DNA from: an uncultured Clostridia bacterium | GTDB lineage: Bacteria; Bacillota; Clostridia; Christensenellales; UBA1242 | Assembly (NCBI GenBank): GCA_947630075.1 | Contig: CANRGF010000003.1 | Location: 1-43,471, forward strand | DNA: 43,471 nt | Direction of reading: 5' to 3' | Part shown: piece by piece, positions 23,995-31,214 of the stretch | Numbering within the stretch: the stretch's first letter is position 1 | How the letters are laid out: each line of letters begins with the position of its first letter | The notes under the pieces: model-generated | The model's input: the letters and a program-made list of their open reading frames with translations, nothing else | The model's database searches: none | Told to the model about the DNA's origin: nothing | Made by a program: the position numbers and the translations under genes

Positions 23995-24023
23995 ATTATA
24001 AAAGATTTGCCGGGTTTTGTCAA
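23995..24023 (-). promoter_or_regulatory. Promoter of dnaA
   Basis: Minus-strand TTGACA (24018-24023), 17-base spacer, TATAAT (23995-24000). The spacer reads AAACCCGGCAAATCTTT and resembles the hydrogenase promoter spacer. Confidence 0.75.
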
Positions 24024-24370
24024 ATAAATAACAAACTTAAAAAAGCTCTTTAAAAATGAGTTTTACACACTGTTTTTGGGGTTTTGCACATATATTTACA
24101 CATATTTATTCACAGTTTATGTGGATAAAATTTTCATATATATTGTAAATAATTAAAAGGTGTTCACAATATATAGTGTTAATTTGGAGTTTTACACATT
24201 TCCACGCCCTATAATATAATAACCACTAACAAAAAAAATAATAAAATAAAAAAATATCTTGGCGTGTGATTTGGCAAGGCATTATTTTCTATGTAAATTT
24301 ATAGATACTGATAAGCAACAAATTTAATTAAATATTAATCAAAAATTTTCTACAAAATTTCACAAATTAT

Positions 24371-24399
24371 TTGACATTTTTATGGCGATTTGATAATAT
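24371..24399 (+). promoter_or_regulatory. Promoter of dnaN
   Basis: TTGACA (24371-24376), 17-base spacer, TAATAT (24394-24399) with extended TG. Confidence 0.6.
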
Positions 24400-24438
24400 T
24401 GTGTTGTAATATAAATAAGGGGTTAAAGGGAGCGTAAA

Positions 24439-25536
24439 ATGAAATTCAAATGTGATGGCTTAGAGTTAAGCGAGGCGATAGGAGTTGTGTCCAAGGCCAT
24501 TAGCAGCAAAACCACTTCTCAAATTCTTGAAGGAATCAAATTGGTGTGTGAAGAGGATAAATTAATCCTCACTTCAACCGACCTTGAAATGAGCGTTGAA
24601 AAGACGATTCGTGCCGAGGTGATGAACGCTGGGCAAACGGTTGTGCCAGGAAGGCTATTTGGTGAATATATCAAGAAGTTGACCAACGAGCAAATTGAAT
24701 GTGAGCTTAATGAAAAAAATCAATTAAGAATTGCATATACAGATAGTGAAGGCTCTATTCAGTGCATGGACATAAACGAGTTTCCTGAAATTCGCGAGAT
24801 TGAAAAAACCAACTATTTTGAAATTTCTAAGGACAATTTAAAATCATTAGTAAACAATGTGTTTTACGCTGTGGCTCAAGATGATTCTAGGCCGGTGCTT
24901 AAAGGCATTTTGATTGAAACTAATGGCTCAGACATTCGTGCAGTGGCTGTGGACGGATGCAGGCTAAGCATTTCAAACAAAAAGCTTGAAAATAGCACGG
25001 GTGATTTCAAAATTATTGTGCCGGGCAGAAACCTAAATGAAATTTGCAAAATGCTTGATAGTGAAGGCAATATTAAAGTGTATGTTCACACAAATAACAT
25101 TATGGTTGATATTGGCGACACAATTGTGATGAACCGCTTGATTGATGGTCAGTTTATCAACTACAAGCAAATTTTACCAAAAGATTTTGGCACTGTGGTT
25201 ACTATCAATAAAGAGCAGTTTGAAGACGCTATTGATAGGGCAAGTGTTTTATCTAGGGTGGATAAAAACAACTTGGTTAAGTTTGACATTAAAGAAAAGA
25301 ATTTAATGCTTACTTCAAATAGTGAAATTGGCTCAACAAAAGAAAACATTACTGTTGGATTAAAAGGCAGTGATTTGGTGATTTCGTTCAATTCAAAATA
25401 TTTTTCAGATTGCTTGCGTGTGATAGATAATCCTTATATAAAATTAAACTTCAATAGTGCAATTCAGCCATGCGTGATAACTCCTAGCGAAGGAAATGAT
25501 TATTTATTCTTAATATTACCTGTTAAAGCAAAATAG
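24439..25536 (+). CDS. dnaN: DNA polymerase III sliding clamp (beta)
   Basis: Ring-shaped clamp that holds the replicative polymerase on DNA. The 365-residue protein has three similar clamp domains; recognisable stretches are KTTSQILEGIKLVCEEDKLILTSTDLE (domain I), DDSRPVLKGILIE with VAVDGCRLSI (domain II), and the C-terminal ending CVITPSEGNDYLFLILPVK, where the family has its 'P.....Y..MP.R' ending. AAAGGGAG precedes the ATG. Transcribed away from dnaA; a terminator follows directly, so it is not in an operon with recF or gyrB. Confidence 0.96.
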   Translation: MKFKCDGLELSEAIGVVSKAISSKTTSQILEGIKLVCEEDKLILTSTDLEMSVEKTIRAEVMNAGQTVVPGRLFGEYIKKLTNEQIECELNEKNQLRIAYTDSEGSIQCMDINEFPEIREIEKTNYFEISKDNLKSLVNNVFYAVAQDDSRPVLKGILIETNGSDIRAVAVDGCRLSISNKKLENSTGDFKIIVPGRNLNEICKMLDSEGNIKVYVHTNNIMVDIGDTIVMNRLIDGQFINYKQILPKDFGTVVTINKEQFEDAIDRASVLSRVDKNNLVKFDIKEKNLMLTSNSEIGSTKENITVGLKGSDLVISFNSKYFSDCLRVIDNPYIKLNFNSAIQPCVITPSEGNDYLFLILPVKAK

Positions 25537-25556
25537 TGGCCTCTGCCACTTTTTTA
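25535..25556 (+). terminator. Terminator after dnaN
   Basis: AGTGGC / GCCACT with a CTCT loop and six T, beginning within the dnaN stop codon region. Confidence 0.85.
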
Positions 25557-25589
25557 TACCACTTTCAAACTATGATTTTGGAGAGATTT

Positions 25590-26453
25590 ATGGATAAAGA
25601 AAAACAATTAATTTTAGATGCGGCAAATCAATATACAGAATATATAACAACAAACATTCCACAAACCCAAAATGATGAGGTTAAATATTATTTCAGTGGC
25701 TCACTTGCTATGCTTTTAATTATGGGTGCTAAATCTTTTTTAAGAGGTACTGTGGCTGACAAAAAGTTTAAGCAAAGGGGTGAAAATATAGAAATTGACT
25801 CATCTTCTAAATCTTGCTTAGAGGAAGGAATTAGAACTTCTTCTAGCGGAGATGTGGATGTTGTGGAAATTGAAGATGACTATTTCTTAAGGTTTTCATC
25901 TATATACAACACAAAAAGAGTTAGGGAAAATTGCAGTCTAACAAAAACTTTATTTCCAACTTGGAGAGAAGGCCAAAACGGGAGCATGTATCTTGACCTT
26001 TTAAATGATGACAGAAAGATTAATGCTCATAACATAGCTAGCATAACATTAAAGGACGGCACTAAAGTCTATACGATTGACCCAGTTGATTTAATTTTCC
26101 ACAAATTTGCAGACGCCATTTCAGCGCTCAGAACTAGCGAAAATGCCAAAGCAAAAGGTGAGAGAAATGAATATTATGATAAAAAATATGAGAAAGACAT
26201 AAAAGATTTTTGCTCACTAGCGAATGGAATTTTGCCTTTAATTAAGAATTTTAATGTGAGTGAAACTTTAGATGAAATTCTAACTAATAACGAACAATCC
26301 GCCATTAAATCATTGGTTGAAAGGAAAGACGAAGAGAGTGTTAGAAAATTTTATCAAGATTGCAAGCCTCATATAAAAAGTGGAAATGAACAACTCTTTA
26401 AAAAACTATTTGAAGAAATATTAAATAGATTTGCTTTAGTTAAAAGTTTATAA
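25590..26453 (+). CDS. Nucleotidyltransferase-fold protein (AbiEii-like)
   Basis: A 287-residue protein with a nucleotidyltransferase core: YYFSGSLAMLLIMGA (the GS motif, about residues 32-46), SSGDVDVVEI (the Asp-x-Asp metal site, about 87) and a downstream DPVDLIFHKFADAISAL, which matches the 'P.DL...K..A' helix of AbiEii/AbiGii toxins and related enzymes. No partner antitoxin gene (AbiEi-like) is adjacent, so a defence or toxin role cannot be claimed. ATG 25590 has GGAGAG; the longer frame from 25536 runs through the dnaN terminator and is rejected. Confidence 0.65.
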   Translation: MDKEKQLILDAANQYTEYITTNIPQTQNDEVKYYFSGSLAMLLIMGAKSFLRGTVADKKFKQRGENIEIDSSSKSCLEEGIRTSSSGDVDVVEIEDDYFLRFSSIYNTKRVRENCSLTKTLFPTWREGQNGSMYLDLLNDDRKINAHNIASITLKDGTKVYTIDPVDLIFHKFADAISALRTSENAKAKGERNEYYDKKYEKDIKDFCSLANGILPLIKNFNVSETLDEILTNNEQSAIKSLVERKDEESVRKFYQDCKPHIKSGNEQLFKKLFEEILNRFALVKSL

Positions 26454-26457
26454 AAAT

Positions 26458-26479
26458 AGTGGATTGCTCCACTTTTTTA
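26458..26479 (+). terminator. Terminator after the nucleotidyltransferase gene
   Basis: AGTGGA / TCCACT with a TTGC loop and T-run. Confidence 0.8.
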
Positions 26480-26510
26480 TTATTTAACATTATATTTTTA
26501 GTGCAAAATA

Positions 26511-26519
26511 TGATATAAT
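26511..26519 (+). promoter_or_regulatory. Extended -10 giving a predicted leaderless mRNA (ttcA-like gene)
   Basis: TG-A-TATAAT (26511-26519), seven bases to ATG 26527; no SD and no clear -35. Confidence 0.6.
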
Positions 26520-26526
26520 TAAAAAC

Positions 26527-27417
26527 ATGAAAGCAGATGATGTTGAAGAGAGCTTGAGAAAGCGTTTTAAAAAGGAGTTGTTTTCCCCTTTTTGCAAGGC
26601 AATTAATAAATATGATTTAATTCAACCCAACGATAAAATTGCAGTGTGTATTTCTGGTGGGAAGGATAGTTTTTTGCTTGCCAAACTTTTCCAAGAATTA
26701 AAGCGTAGGCGCAATTTTATGGAAAGCAAAGAAGAAAACTTAAAAACCTCAGCAAATGACGAGTTAGACCATAATGGGAAAAATAAAGAAAACAGGAGTT
26801 TTGAACTCGTGTTTTTGGTGATGGACCCCGGATATTCAAAAACTCATCGCAAGCAAATTGAAGATAACGCTAAATTATTAAACATTCCTATCAAAATTTT
26901 TAAATCGACCATTTTTGAAAATGTGGAAAACATTGAAAAATCTCCGTGCTATATTTGTGCGCGTATGAGGCGCGGATATTTGTATAGCGAAGCAAAAAAA
27001 TTAGGCTGCAACAAAATTGCGCTCGGACATCATTATGACGACGTGATTGAAACTATTTTGATGGGAGTTATTTTTAGCGGACAATTCCAAACCATGATGC
27101 CAAAACTTAAAAGCACCAATTTTGAGGGAATGGAATTAATTAGGCCAATGTATTTAATTAGAGAGAAAGATATTTTGGCTTGGAAAAAATATAACAACTT
27201 AAATTTTTTGCAATGTGCTTGCAAATTCACAGAGAAAAATAAAGATGTTGAAAACAATTCAATGAGGCTAAAAATTAAAAATTTGATAGCCGATTTGGCA
27301 AAAGAAAACCCTCTTATTGAGGGCAACATCTTTAAGAGTGTGGAGAATGTGAACCTTTCCACAATCATTTCATATAAAGATAAATTTGGTGAGCATAATT
27401 TTTTGGATAATTATTAA
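26527..27417 (+). CDS. TtcA-family tRNA sulfurtransferase
   Basis: ATP-dependent tRNA-modifying enzyme of the TtcA/TtuA group, which inserts sulfur into tRNA bases (2-thiocytidine for TtcA). The 296-residue protein has the PP-loop ATPase motif AVCISGGKDSFLLAKLF at about residue 40, FLVMDPGYS, the cluster/catalytic pair CYICARMRRG, and GHHYDDVIETILMG. A short poorly conserved insertion after the PP-loop (about residues 65-90) is Lys/Glu/Asn-rich. Convergent with the hydrogenase gene, the stops nearly touching. The exact tRNA target is inferred from the family. Confidence 0.85.
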   Translation: MKADDVEESLRKRFKKELFSPFCKAINKYDLIQPNDKIAVCISGGKDSFLLAKLFQELKRRRNFMESKEENLKTSANDELDHNGKNKENRSFELVFLVMDPGYSKTHRKQIEDNAKLLNIPIKIFKSTIFENVENIEKSPCYICARMRRGYLYSEAKKLGCNKIALGHHYDDVIETILMGVIFSGQFQTMMPKLKSTNFEGMELIRPMYLIREKDILAWKKYNNLNFLQCACKFTEKNKDVENNSMRLKIKNLIADLAKENPLIEGNIFKSVENVNLSTIISYKDKFGEHNFLDNY

Positions 27418-28916
27418 TCTGTCTTGCGCTCGCCCACTTTTATTATTTTTTCACCTTTTAGTTTGCACACAGGGCAAATCACTTCTTTTTGTTCGTCCAA
27501 TTCAAACACTTCGCCACAGAGCGTGCATTTATATTGAAGCATTTTAACTGCTTTTTGAGTTTTGCCTGCCAAATCTTTAGAGCGATTTACAAAAGAAGTG
27601 TGAAGAAGAGCCTTTGCTCTTTCGCTTGCAAAGCCTTCCAAAAATTCGTCATACAGTGCCATAATTTGCGGATTTTTGTGAGCTGCCCGCACCTTTAATT
27701 GTTTGTCCCTTTCATAGAGCGAAGCAATGCGCTTTTCTTGATAGGTTTTTTCTTCTCCAATATGTTTAGGTTGCCCTCCTCCGCCAATGCATCCGCCTGG
27801 ACACGCCATAACTTCAACAAAATCGAATTTCTCGCCCTGCTTAATGCGTTCTATGAGTTTGCGAGCGTTGGCAAGGCCGGACACAACTGCCAATTTCAAC
27901 TTTTGATTTGCAATTTCAATTTCTGCCGTTTTAATTTCATTAAGCCCGCGCACCTCTTGAAAGTTTAAAAGCAGGCTTGAAGGAGTTTTTTTTGTGAGAT
28001 AAGAATAAGCAGTGCGCACAGAAGCCTCCATCACTCCGCCAGAGTTTCCAAAAATCACTCCCGCACCAGACGATTTGCCCAAAAACTTATCAAATTCACT
28101 GTCTGGCAAACTCTTTAAGTCTATCCCCTTTTCTTTCGCCCATTTTGCAAGTTCCACCGTGGTGATGCAAAAATCGAAATCTCGCATTGGCAAATTATTA
28201 AACTTTGCAGAAGCGTTAAACTCTTCCCTTCTTATTTCAAACTTTTTTGCCACACAAGGAGTGATTGTTACATTAACAATTTTGCTTGGGTCTATGCCAA
28301 GTTTGTTTGCAAAATAAGTTTTTATCACTGCACCAAACATAGATATTGGGCTTTTGCAAGAAGACAAATTGTCTTTCATCTCGGGATAAAATGTTTCTAA
28401 AAATTTCACCCACGATGGGCAACAACTTGTGAACATAGGAAGATGTTTTCCGCTCTTTATTCTTTCCACAAGTTCTGCCGCTTCTTCGCATATCGTTAAG
28501 TCTGCACCAAAGTTTGTGTCCAACACATAATTAAAGCCAAGTGAGCGCAACAAACTAACCATTTTGCCTTCAACGAACGAGCCTGCTGGCAAGCCAAATT
28601 CATCACCTAAACCAACTCTAATTGAAGGAGCGGTGGACACCACAAACACCTTGCTCTTATCCCCCAAAAGAGCCTCCACTTGACGATATTCATCTTTGCC
28701 CACAAGAGCACCCACAGGGCATTCTTTGATGCACTGACCACAATTTACGCACACGCTCTTGCCCGTTTTCATTAAATCATAATGATTGTTTACGCTCACA
28801 AAATTTGAACAGAGGGCAGCGCACTTTCCACACTTCACACACTTATTTTCTATCCTTTCAAGCGAAGGATTATCCTTTTCCACAGCAACGCGAATGCTTT
28901 GACTTAGATGATTCAT
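27414..28916 (-). CDS. [FeFe] hydrogenase, with a rubredoxin-like C-terminus
   Basis: Predicted iron-only hydrogenase of 500 residues. Order of parts: two 4Fe-4S ferredoxin motifs (CVKCGKCAALC and CVNCGQCIKECP, about residues 23-65), then the H-cluster motifs FTSCCPSWVKF, ITPCVAKKFEIRREEF and VMACPGGCIGGGGQP. The forms TSCCPSW and TPCxxK resemble the 'group B' type. The last 40 residues add a CTLCG...CPVC zinc/iron-ribbon or rubredoxin-like unit, unusual for this enzyme. The start at 28916 has AGAGG; promoter TTGACA-18-TATAAT (28941-28970). No maturation genes (HydE/F/G) are in the window. It likely moves electrons between a reduced carrier and H2; direction is unknown. Confidence 0.88.
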   Translation of the reverse strand: MNHLSQSIRVAVEKDNPSLERIENKCVKCGKCAALCSNFVSVNNHYDLMKTGKSVCVNCGQCIKECPVGALVGKDEYRQVEALLGDKSKVFVVSTAPSIRVGLGDEFGLPAGSFVEGKMVSLLRSLGFNYVLDTNFGADLTICEEAAELVERIKSGKHLPMFTSCCPSWVKFLETFYPEMKDNLSSCKSPISMFGAVIKTYFANKLGIDPSKIVNVTITPCVAKKFEIRREEFNASAKFNNLPMRDFDFCITTVELAKWAKEKGIDLKSLPDSEFDKFLGKSSGAGVIFGNSGGVMEASVRTAYSYLTKKTPSSLLLNFQEVRGLNEIKTAEIEIANQKLKLAVVSGLANARKLIERIKQGEKFDFVEVMACPGGCIGGGGQPKHIGEEKTYQEKRIASLYERDKQLKVRAAHKNPQIMALYDEFLEGFASERAKALLHTSFVNRSKDLAGKTQKAVKMLQYKCTLCGEVFELDEQKEVICPVCKLKGEKIIKVGERKTD

Positions 28917-28940
28917 TATTACCTCTTTTGTGTTTTTTTG

Positions 28941-28970
28941 ATTATAAAAAACTTGGCCGAGTTTTGTCAA
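28941..28970 (-). promoter_or_regulatory. Hydrogenase promoter with a near-palindromic spacer
   Basis: Minus-strand TTGACA (28965-28970), 18-base spacer, TATAAT (28941-28946). The spacer contains AACTCGGCCAAGTT, a palindrome with one mismatch pair, which could be an operator. Confidence 0.6.
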
Positions 28971-28999
28971 GAATAATGCCTAATTTAATTATTCTAAAC

Positions 29000-29028
29000 T
29001 TGACAAACTCAACTCAATGTTATAAAAT
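29000..29028 (+). promoter_or_regulatory. Promoter of tRNA-Leu
   Basis: TTGACA (29000-29005), 17-base spacer, TAAAAT (29023-29028), 11 bases before the tRNA; it is divergent from the hydrogenase promoter. Confidence 0.65.
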
Positions 29029-29039
29029 AAAAAAGTTAA

Positions 29040-29125
29040 GCGGACATGGCGGAATGGCAGACGCGCTAGATTCAGGTTCTAGTGGTGGCAACACCGTGCA
29101 GGTTCAAGTCCTGTTGTCCGCACCA
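29040..29125 (+). tRNA. tRNA-Leu(CAG)
   Basis: An 86-nt class II tRNA. The acceptor stem GCGGACA pairs with TGTCCGC; the anticodon arm CTAGA-TTCAGGT-TCTAG gives CAG; the T-arm has GGTTCAAGTCC; the variable arm (GGTGGCAACACC) is long, as expected for leucine. Encoded CCA is present. No terminator follows before the next gene 28 bases on. Confidence 0.96.
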
Positions 29126-29152
29126 TAAAAATTTAAAAAGAAGGGAGATAAA

Positions 29153-29638
29153 ATGATTTTAATTGAACAATATAGAGACCCTTGGTTGGCAGAAAAGTTT
29201 AACAGTTTTATTGGTTTTTATACCAGAGAATTTTTTTGCTTGGACAATTTTTCATCATTTGCTGTTGTGTATAAAGGGGTAAAATATCCAACCATAGAAC
29301 ATGCTTATCAATCATTAAAATTTGTTGAAACTGCCCCTGAAATTGCCAAAAAGATTTTAGAAAGTTTTTCGTCCTATGAGGCCCTTACAATTGCTCATGA
29401 AAATGTGGATAAGCAAAACCCAAATTGGGATAAAATAAAGGTGGGTATAATGGAAGAACTTTTGAGGCTAAAATTAGAGCAAAATCCTTATGTAAAGCGT
29501 AAATTGTTAGAAACAAAAGATTATATGCTTTGCGAAGATAGTCCTAAAGATAGTTTTTGGGGGATAGGCAAAAATCGAGATGGTCAAAACCAACTAGGCA
29601 AATTATGGATGAAGTTGCGCAGCGAATTGACACGCTAA
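29153..29638 (+). CDS. NADAR-family protein
   Basis: A 161-residue NADAR (YbiA-like) domain protein. Typical stretches are LDNFSSFAVVYKGVKYPTIEHAYQSLKF, then QNPYVKRKLLET and DSFWGIGKNRDGQNQLGKLWMKLR. Members of this superfamily hydrolyse N-glycosidic bonds of ADP-ribose-type molecules or riboflavin intermediates, and some reverse guanine ADP-ribosylation in toxin systems. It follows tRNA-Leu by 28 bases with AAGGGAG for translation and may be expressed from the tRNA promoter. Not next to a DarT toxin here. Confidence 0.85.
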   Translation: MILIEQYRDPWLAEKFNSFIGFYTREFFCLDNFSSFAVVYKGVKYPTIEHAYQSLKFVETAPEIAKKILESFSSYEALTIAHENVDKQNPNWDKIKVGIMEELLRLKLEQNPYVKRKLLETKDYMLCEDSPKDSFWGIGKNRDGQNQLGKLWMKLRSELTR

Positions 29639-29754
29639 GATTGAAATATTGAATTGATATATTTTGATTGTTATGCAGAAAAATCAAAAACAACTTATGC
29701 AAAAAAATTCAAAATCAAAAGATTTATGTTGATAATATAAAAAGAGAGGATAAA

Positions 29755-30162
29755 ATGGAAATTACTTCACGCGGAAGATATGCAATGCTGATTATGGAAG
29801 ACATTGCCTTAAAAGAGGGTTTTGTTTCCATAAGCGAAATTTCCACGAAACACGGCATCTCAACTAAATATTTAGAAAAAATTATGACTATGCTTGTGAA
29901 GGCAAATCTTGTGAAAAGTGCGCGCGGCTCACTTGGCGGATACGCTCTAAGCAAACCTGCAAACCAAATCACAATAAAAGAAATTTTGGACGCCACCGGC
30001 GATGGCGCAAAAATTGTGGATTGCATTAGTACTGGCTGCTCGAACAAAGAAAATTGCCACACCTATGCAATTTGGAATACCTTGAAAGATTTGATTGAAA
30101 ATTATCTATCAGGCATAAGCCTTTTAGATTTAATTAAAAAATCTCAAACAAAAAAGGATTGA
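29755..30162 (+). CDS. Rrf2/IscR-family transcriptional regulator
   Basis: A 135-residue Rrf2 regulator with a winged helix at the N-terminus (ITSRGRYAMLIMEDIALKEG, ISEISTKHGISTKYLEKIM, the LVKSARGSLGGYALSKP wing). Three Cys at about residues 92-103 in DCISTGCSNKENC are arranged as in IscR, where they hold a [2Fe-2S] cluster, so it probably senses iron-sulfur status, nitrosative or redox stress. GAGAGGA precedes the ATG at 29755; the longer frame from 29668 lacks a family match. No cysteine desulfurase gene is next to it. Confidence 0.88.
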   Translation: MEITSRGRYAMLIMEDIALKEGFVSISEISTKHGISTKYLEKIMTMLVKANLVKSARGSLGGYALSKPANQITIKEILDATGDGAKIVDCISTGCSNKENCHTYAIWNTLKDLIENYLSGISLLDLIKKSQTKKD

Positions 30163-30201
30163 CTTTTTAATATAATAGTTTTCAACAAGTGAAAACTTGG
30201 T

Positions 30202-30225
30202 AAGTAGGTTTTGCCCACTTTTTAT
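30202..30225 (+). terminator. Probable terminator after the Rrf2 gene
   Basis: Imperfect hairpin AAGTAGG-TTTT-GCCCACTT followed by T residues. Confidence 0.55.
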
Positions 30226-30302
30226 TTTGAAGAAATTAAATAAAGATTAATTTTGTGGTTTAATAAAAATATAATTGTCAAAGATTTTCATAGGAGGCAA
30301 AA

Positions 30303-30515
30303 ATGAAAAATGAAATCACCACAAAAGATTTAATGGCTCTAAATGAAATGATGACCTTTGAGAATTGGATGGCAACAAAAATGAAATTTTGCTCACAAGC
30401 CGTAACTGAAAAACCATTAAAAACAATGTTTACAGACATGGCACAAAAGCATTGCGAAAACCATTCTAAACTGCTTGCGTATTTAAAGGCGAACGCGAGC
30501 GAAGGGGGCAAGTGA
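30303..30515 (+). CDS. Small spore-coat-associated protein, first of a pair
   Basis: A 70-residue helical protein (TTKDLMALNEMMTFENWMATKMKFC, TMFTDMAQKHCENHSKLL). It resembles the first short protein of CotF-type coat gene pairs in Clostridia, which have a helix with repeated Met/Lys and the 'H..H...L' pattern. AGGAGG precedes the ATG; the stop overlaps the start of the next gene by one base, so they are co-translated. A structural coat role is by resemblance only. Confidence 0.65.
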   Translation: MKNEITTKDLMALNEMMTFENWMATKMKFCSQAVTEKPLKTMFTDMAQKHCENHSKLLAYLKANASEGGK

Positions 30516-30802
30516 TGGAATTCAACACCCAAAACACTTTGCAAGACGCATTGATTGCTCACAAATATCTAATCAATATGTATTGCCAATATGGAATTGA
30601 AACATCGAATGAAACTCTTCGCACACTTTTTGAAGAGAACCAAAAAGTTGCCAGCGCACATGATTTGAAACTTTTCAAAATCATGAACGACAAGGGGTTT
30701 TACCCTAAATCTCCCGCCGCCGCAAAAGATGTGAAGCAAGCACTCAAAATGCACACCCAAATGCAGCAAGACTTGGAAAAGAATTTAAAGACAACAAAAT
30801 AA
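30515..30802 (+). CDS. CotF-family spore coat protein
   Basis: A 95-residue protein of the CotF coat family: TLQDALIAHKYLINMYCQYGIETSN is the first helix, EENQKVASAHDLKLFKIMNDKGFYP the family-defining second part. The function is a spore coat component by homology. AAGGGGG precedes the ATG, which overlaps the preceding stop (TGATG). It ends at a strong terminator, forming a two-gene unit. Confidence 0.8.
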   Translation: MEFNTQNTLQDALIAHKYLINMYCQYGIETSNETLRTLFEENQKVASAHDLKLFKIMNDKGFYPKSPAAAKDVKQALKMHTQMQQDLEKNLKTTK

Positions 30803-30822
30803 GGCGCAACGCGCCTTATTTT
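30801..30822 (+). terminator. Terminator after the coat pair
   Basis: AAGGCGC / GCGCCTT with an AAC loop, followed by ATTTT. Confidence 0.85.
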
Positions 30823-30825
30823 AAA

Positions 30826-31200
30826 TTTCTTTTGTAAATTAGTGTTAATTCACAAAAATAAAAAGTAAAGAAAAATAATAATAAACATTAAAATAATATT
30901 TTATTAATTTTTTAATTAATTTTTTAAAATTTATTTAATAAAAATTAAATTTTTCATGAATTTTTATCACTAAAAATAATTATACAATAATTATAAATTA
31001 ATTAATAATTAATTATTAATCCGTTTTTTATATAGTTTTTATTTTATTTTATAATTATTAAAACATTTTAATTTAATTTTTAAATTTTCTTTTAAATTCT
31101 GATGAATTTTAATATATTTTTGGCAAATTTTTAATAAATTTATGATTTTTTAAATTTTTTATTTATTTTTTTATTTTATTTGGTTATTTATTGGTTTTGT
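30826..31200. other. Very AT-rich spacer without genes
   Basis: About 375 bases composed almost only of A and T, with many TTAATTAAT and TTTTTAATTT runs and short palindromes such as ATTAATTAATAATTAATTAAT. No open frame longer than a few codons and no RNA structure of note. It ends at the extended -10 promoter of the next gene. It may bind nucleoid proteins or act as an upstream promoter element. Confidence 0.6.
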
Positions 31201-31208
31201 GATATAAT
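31200..31208 (+). promoter_or_regulatory. Extended -10 giving a predicted leaderless mRNA
   Basis: TG-A-TATAAT, six bases to ATG 31215. Confidence 0.6.
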
Positions 31209-31214
31209 TTGAAC

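Larger units (their letters stand above)
23974..24438. other. Replication origin oriC between dnaA and dnaN
   Basis: The 465-base region has no gene and holds a cluster of DnaA boxes: TTTTACACA (24061-24069), TTTTGCACA (24082-24090), ATTTACACA (24094-24102), TTATTCACA (24106-24114), a perfect TTATCCACA on the minus strand (24120-24128) and TTTTACACA (24190-24198). The strongly AT-rich segment 24215-24370 is the likely unwinding element. The dnaA promoter (23995-24023) and dnaN promoter (24371-24399) flank it and point outward. Confidence 0.88.

Noticed and set aside
25590-26453. AbiE toxin-antitoxin pair
   Set aside because: Only the nucleotidyltransferase is present; no antitoxin-like gene is next to it and it sits between housekeeping genes with its own terminator.
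28805-29128. Open frame overlapping tRNA-Leu and the hydrogenase 5' end
   Set aside because: It is a shadow frame; it overlaps the tRNA and the two divergent promoters.
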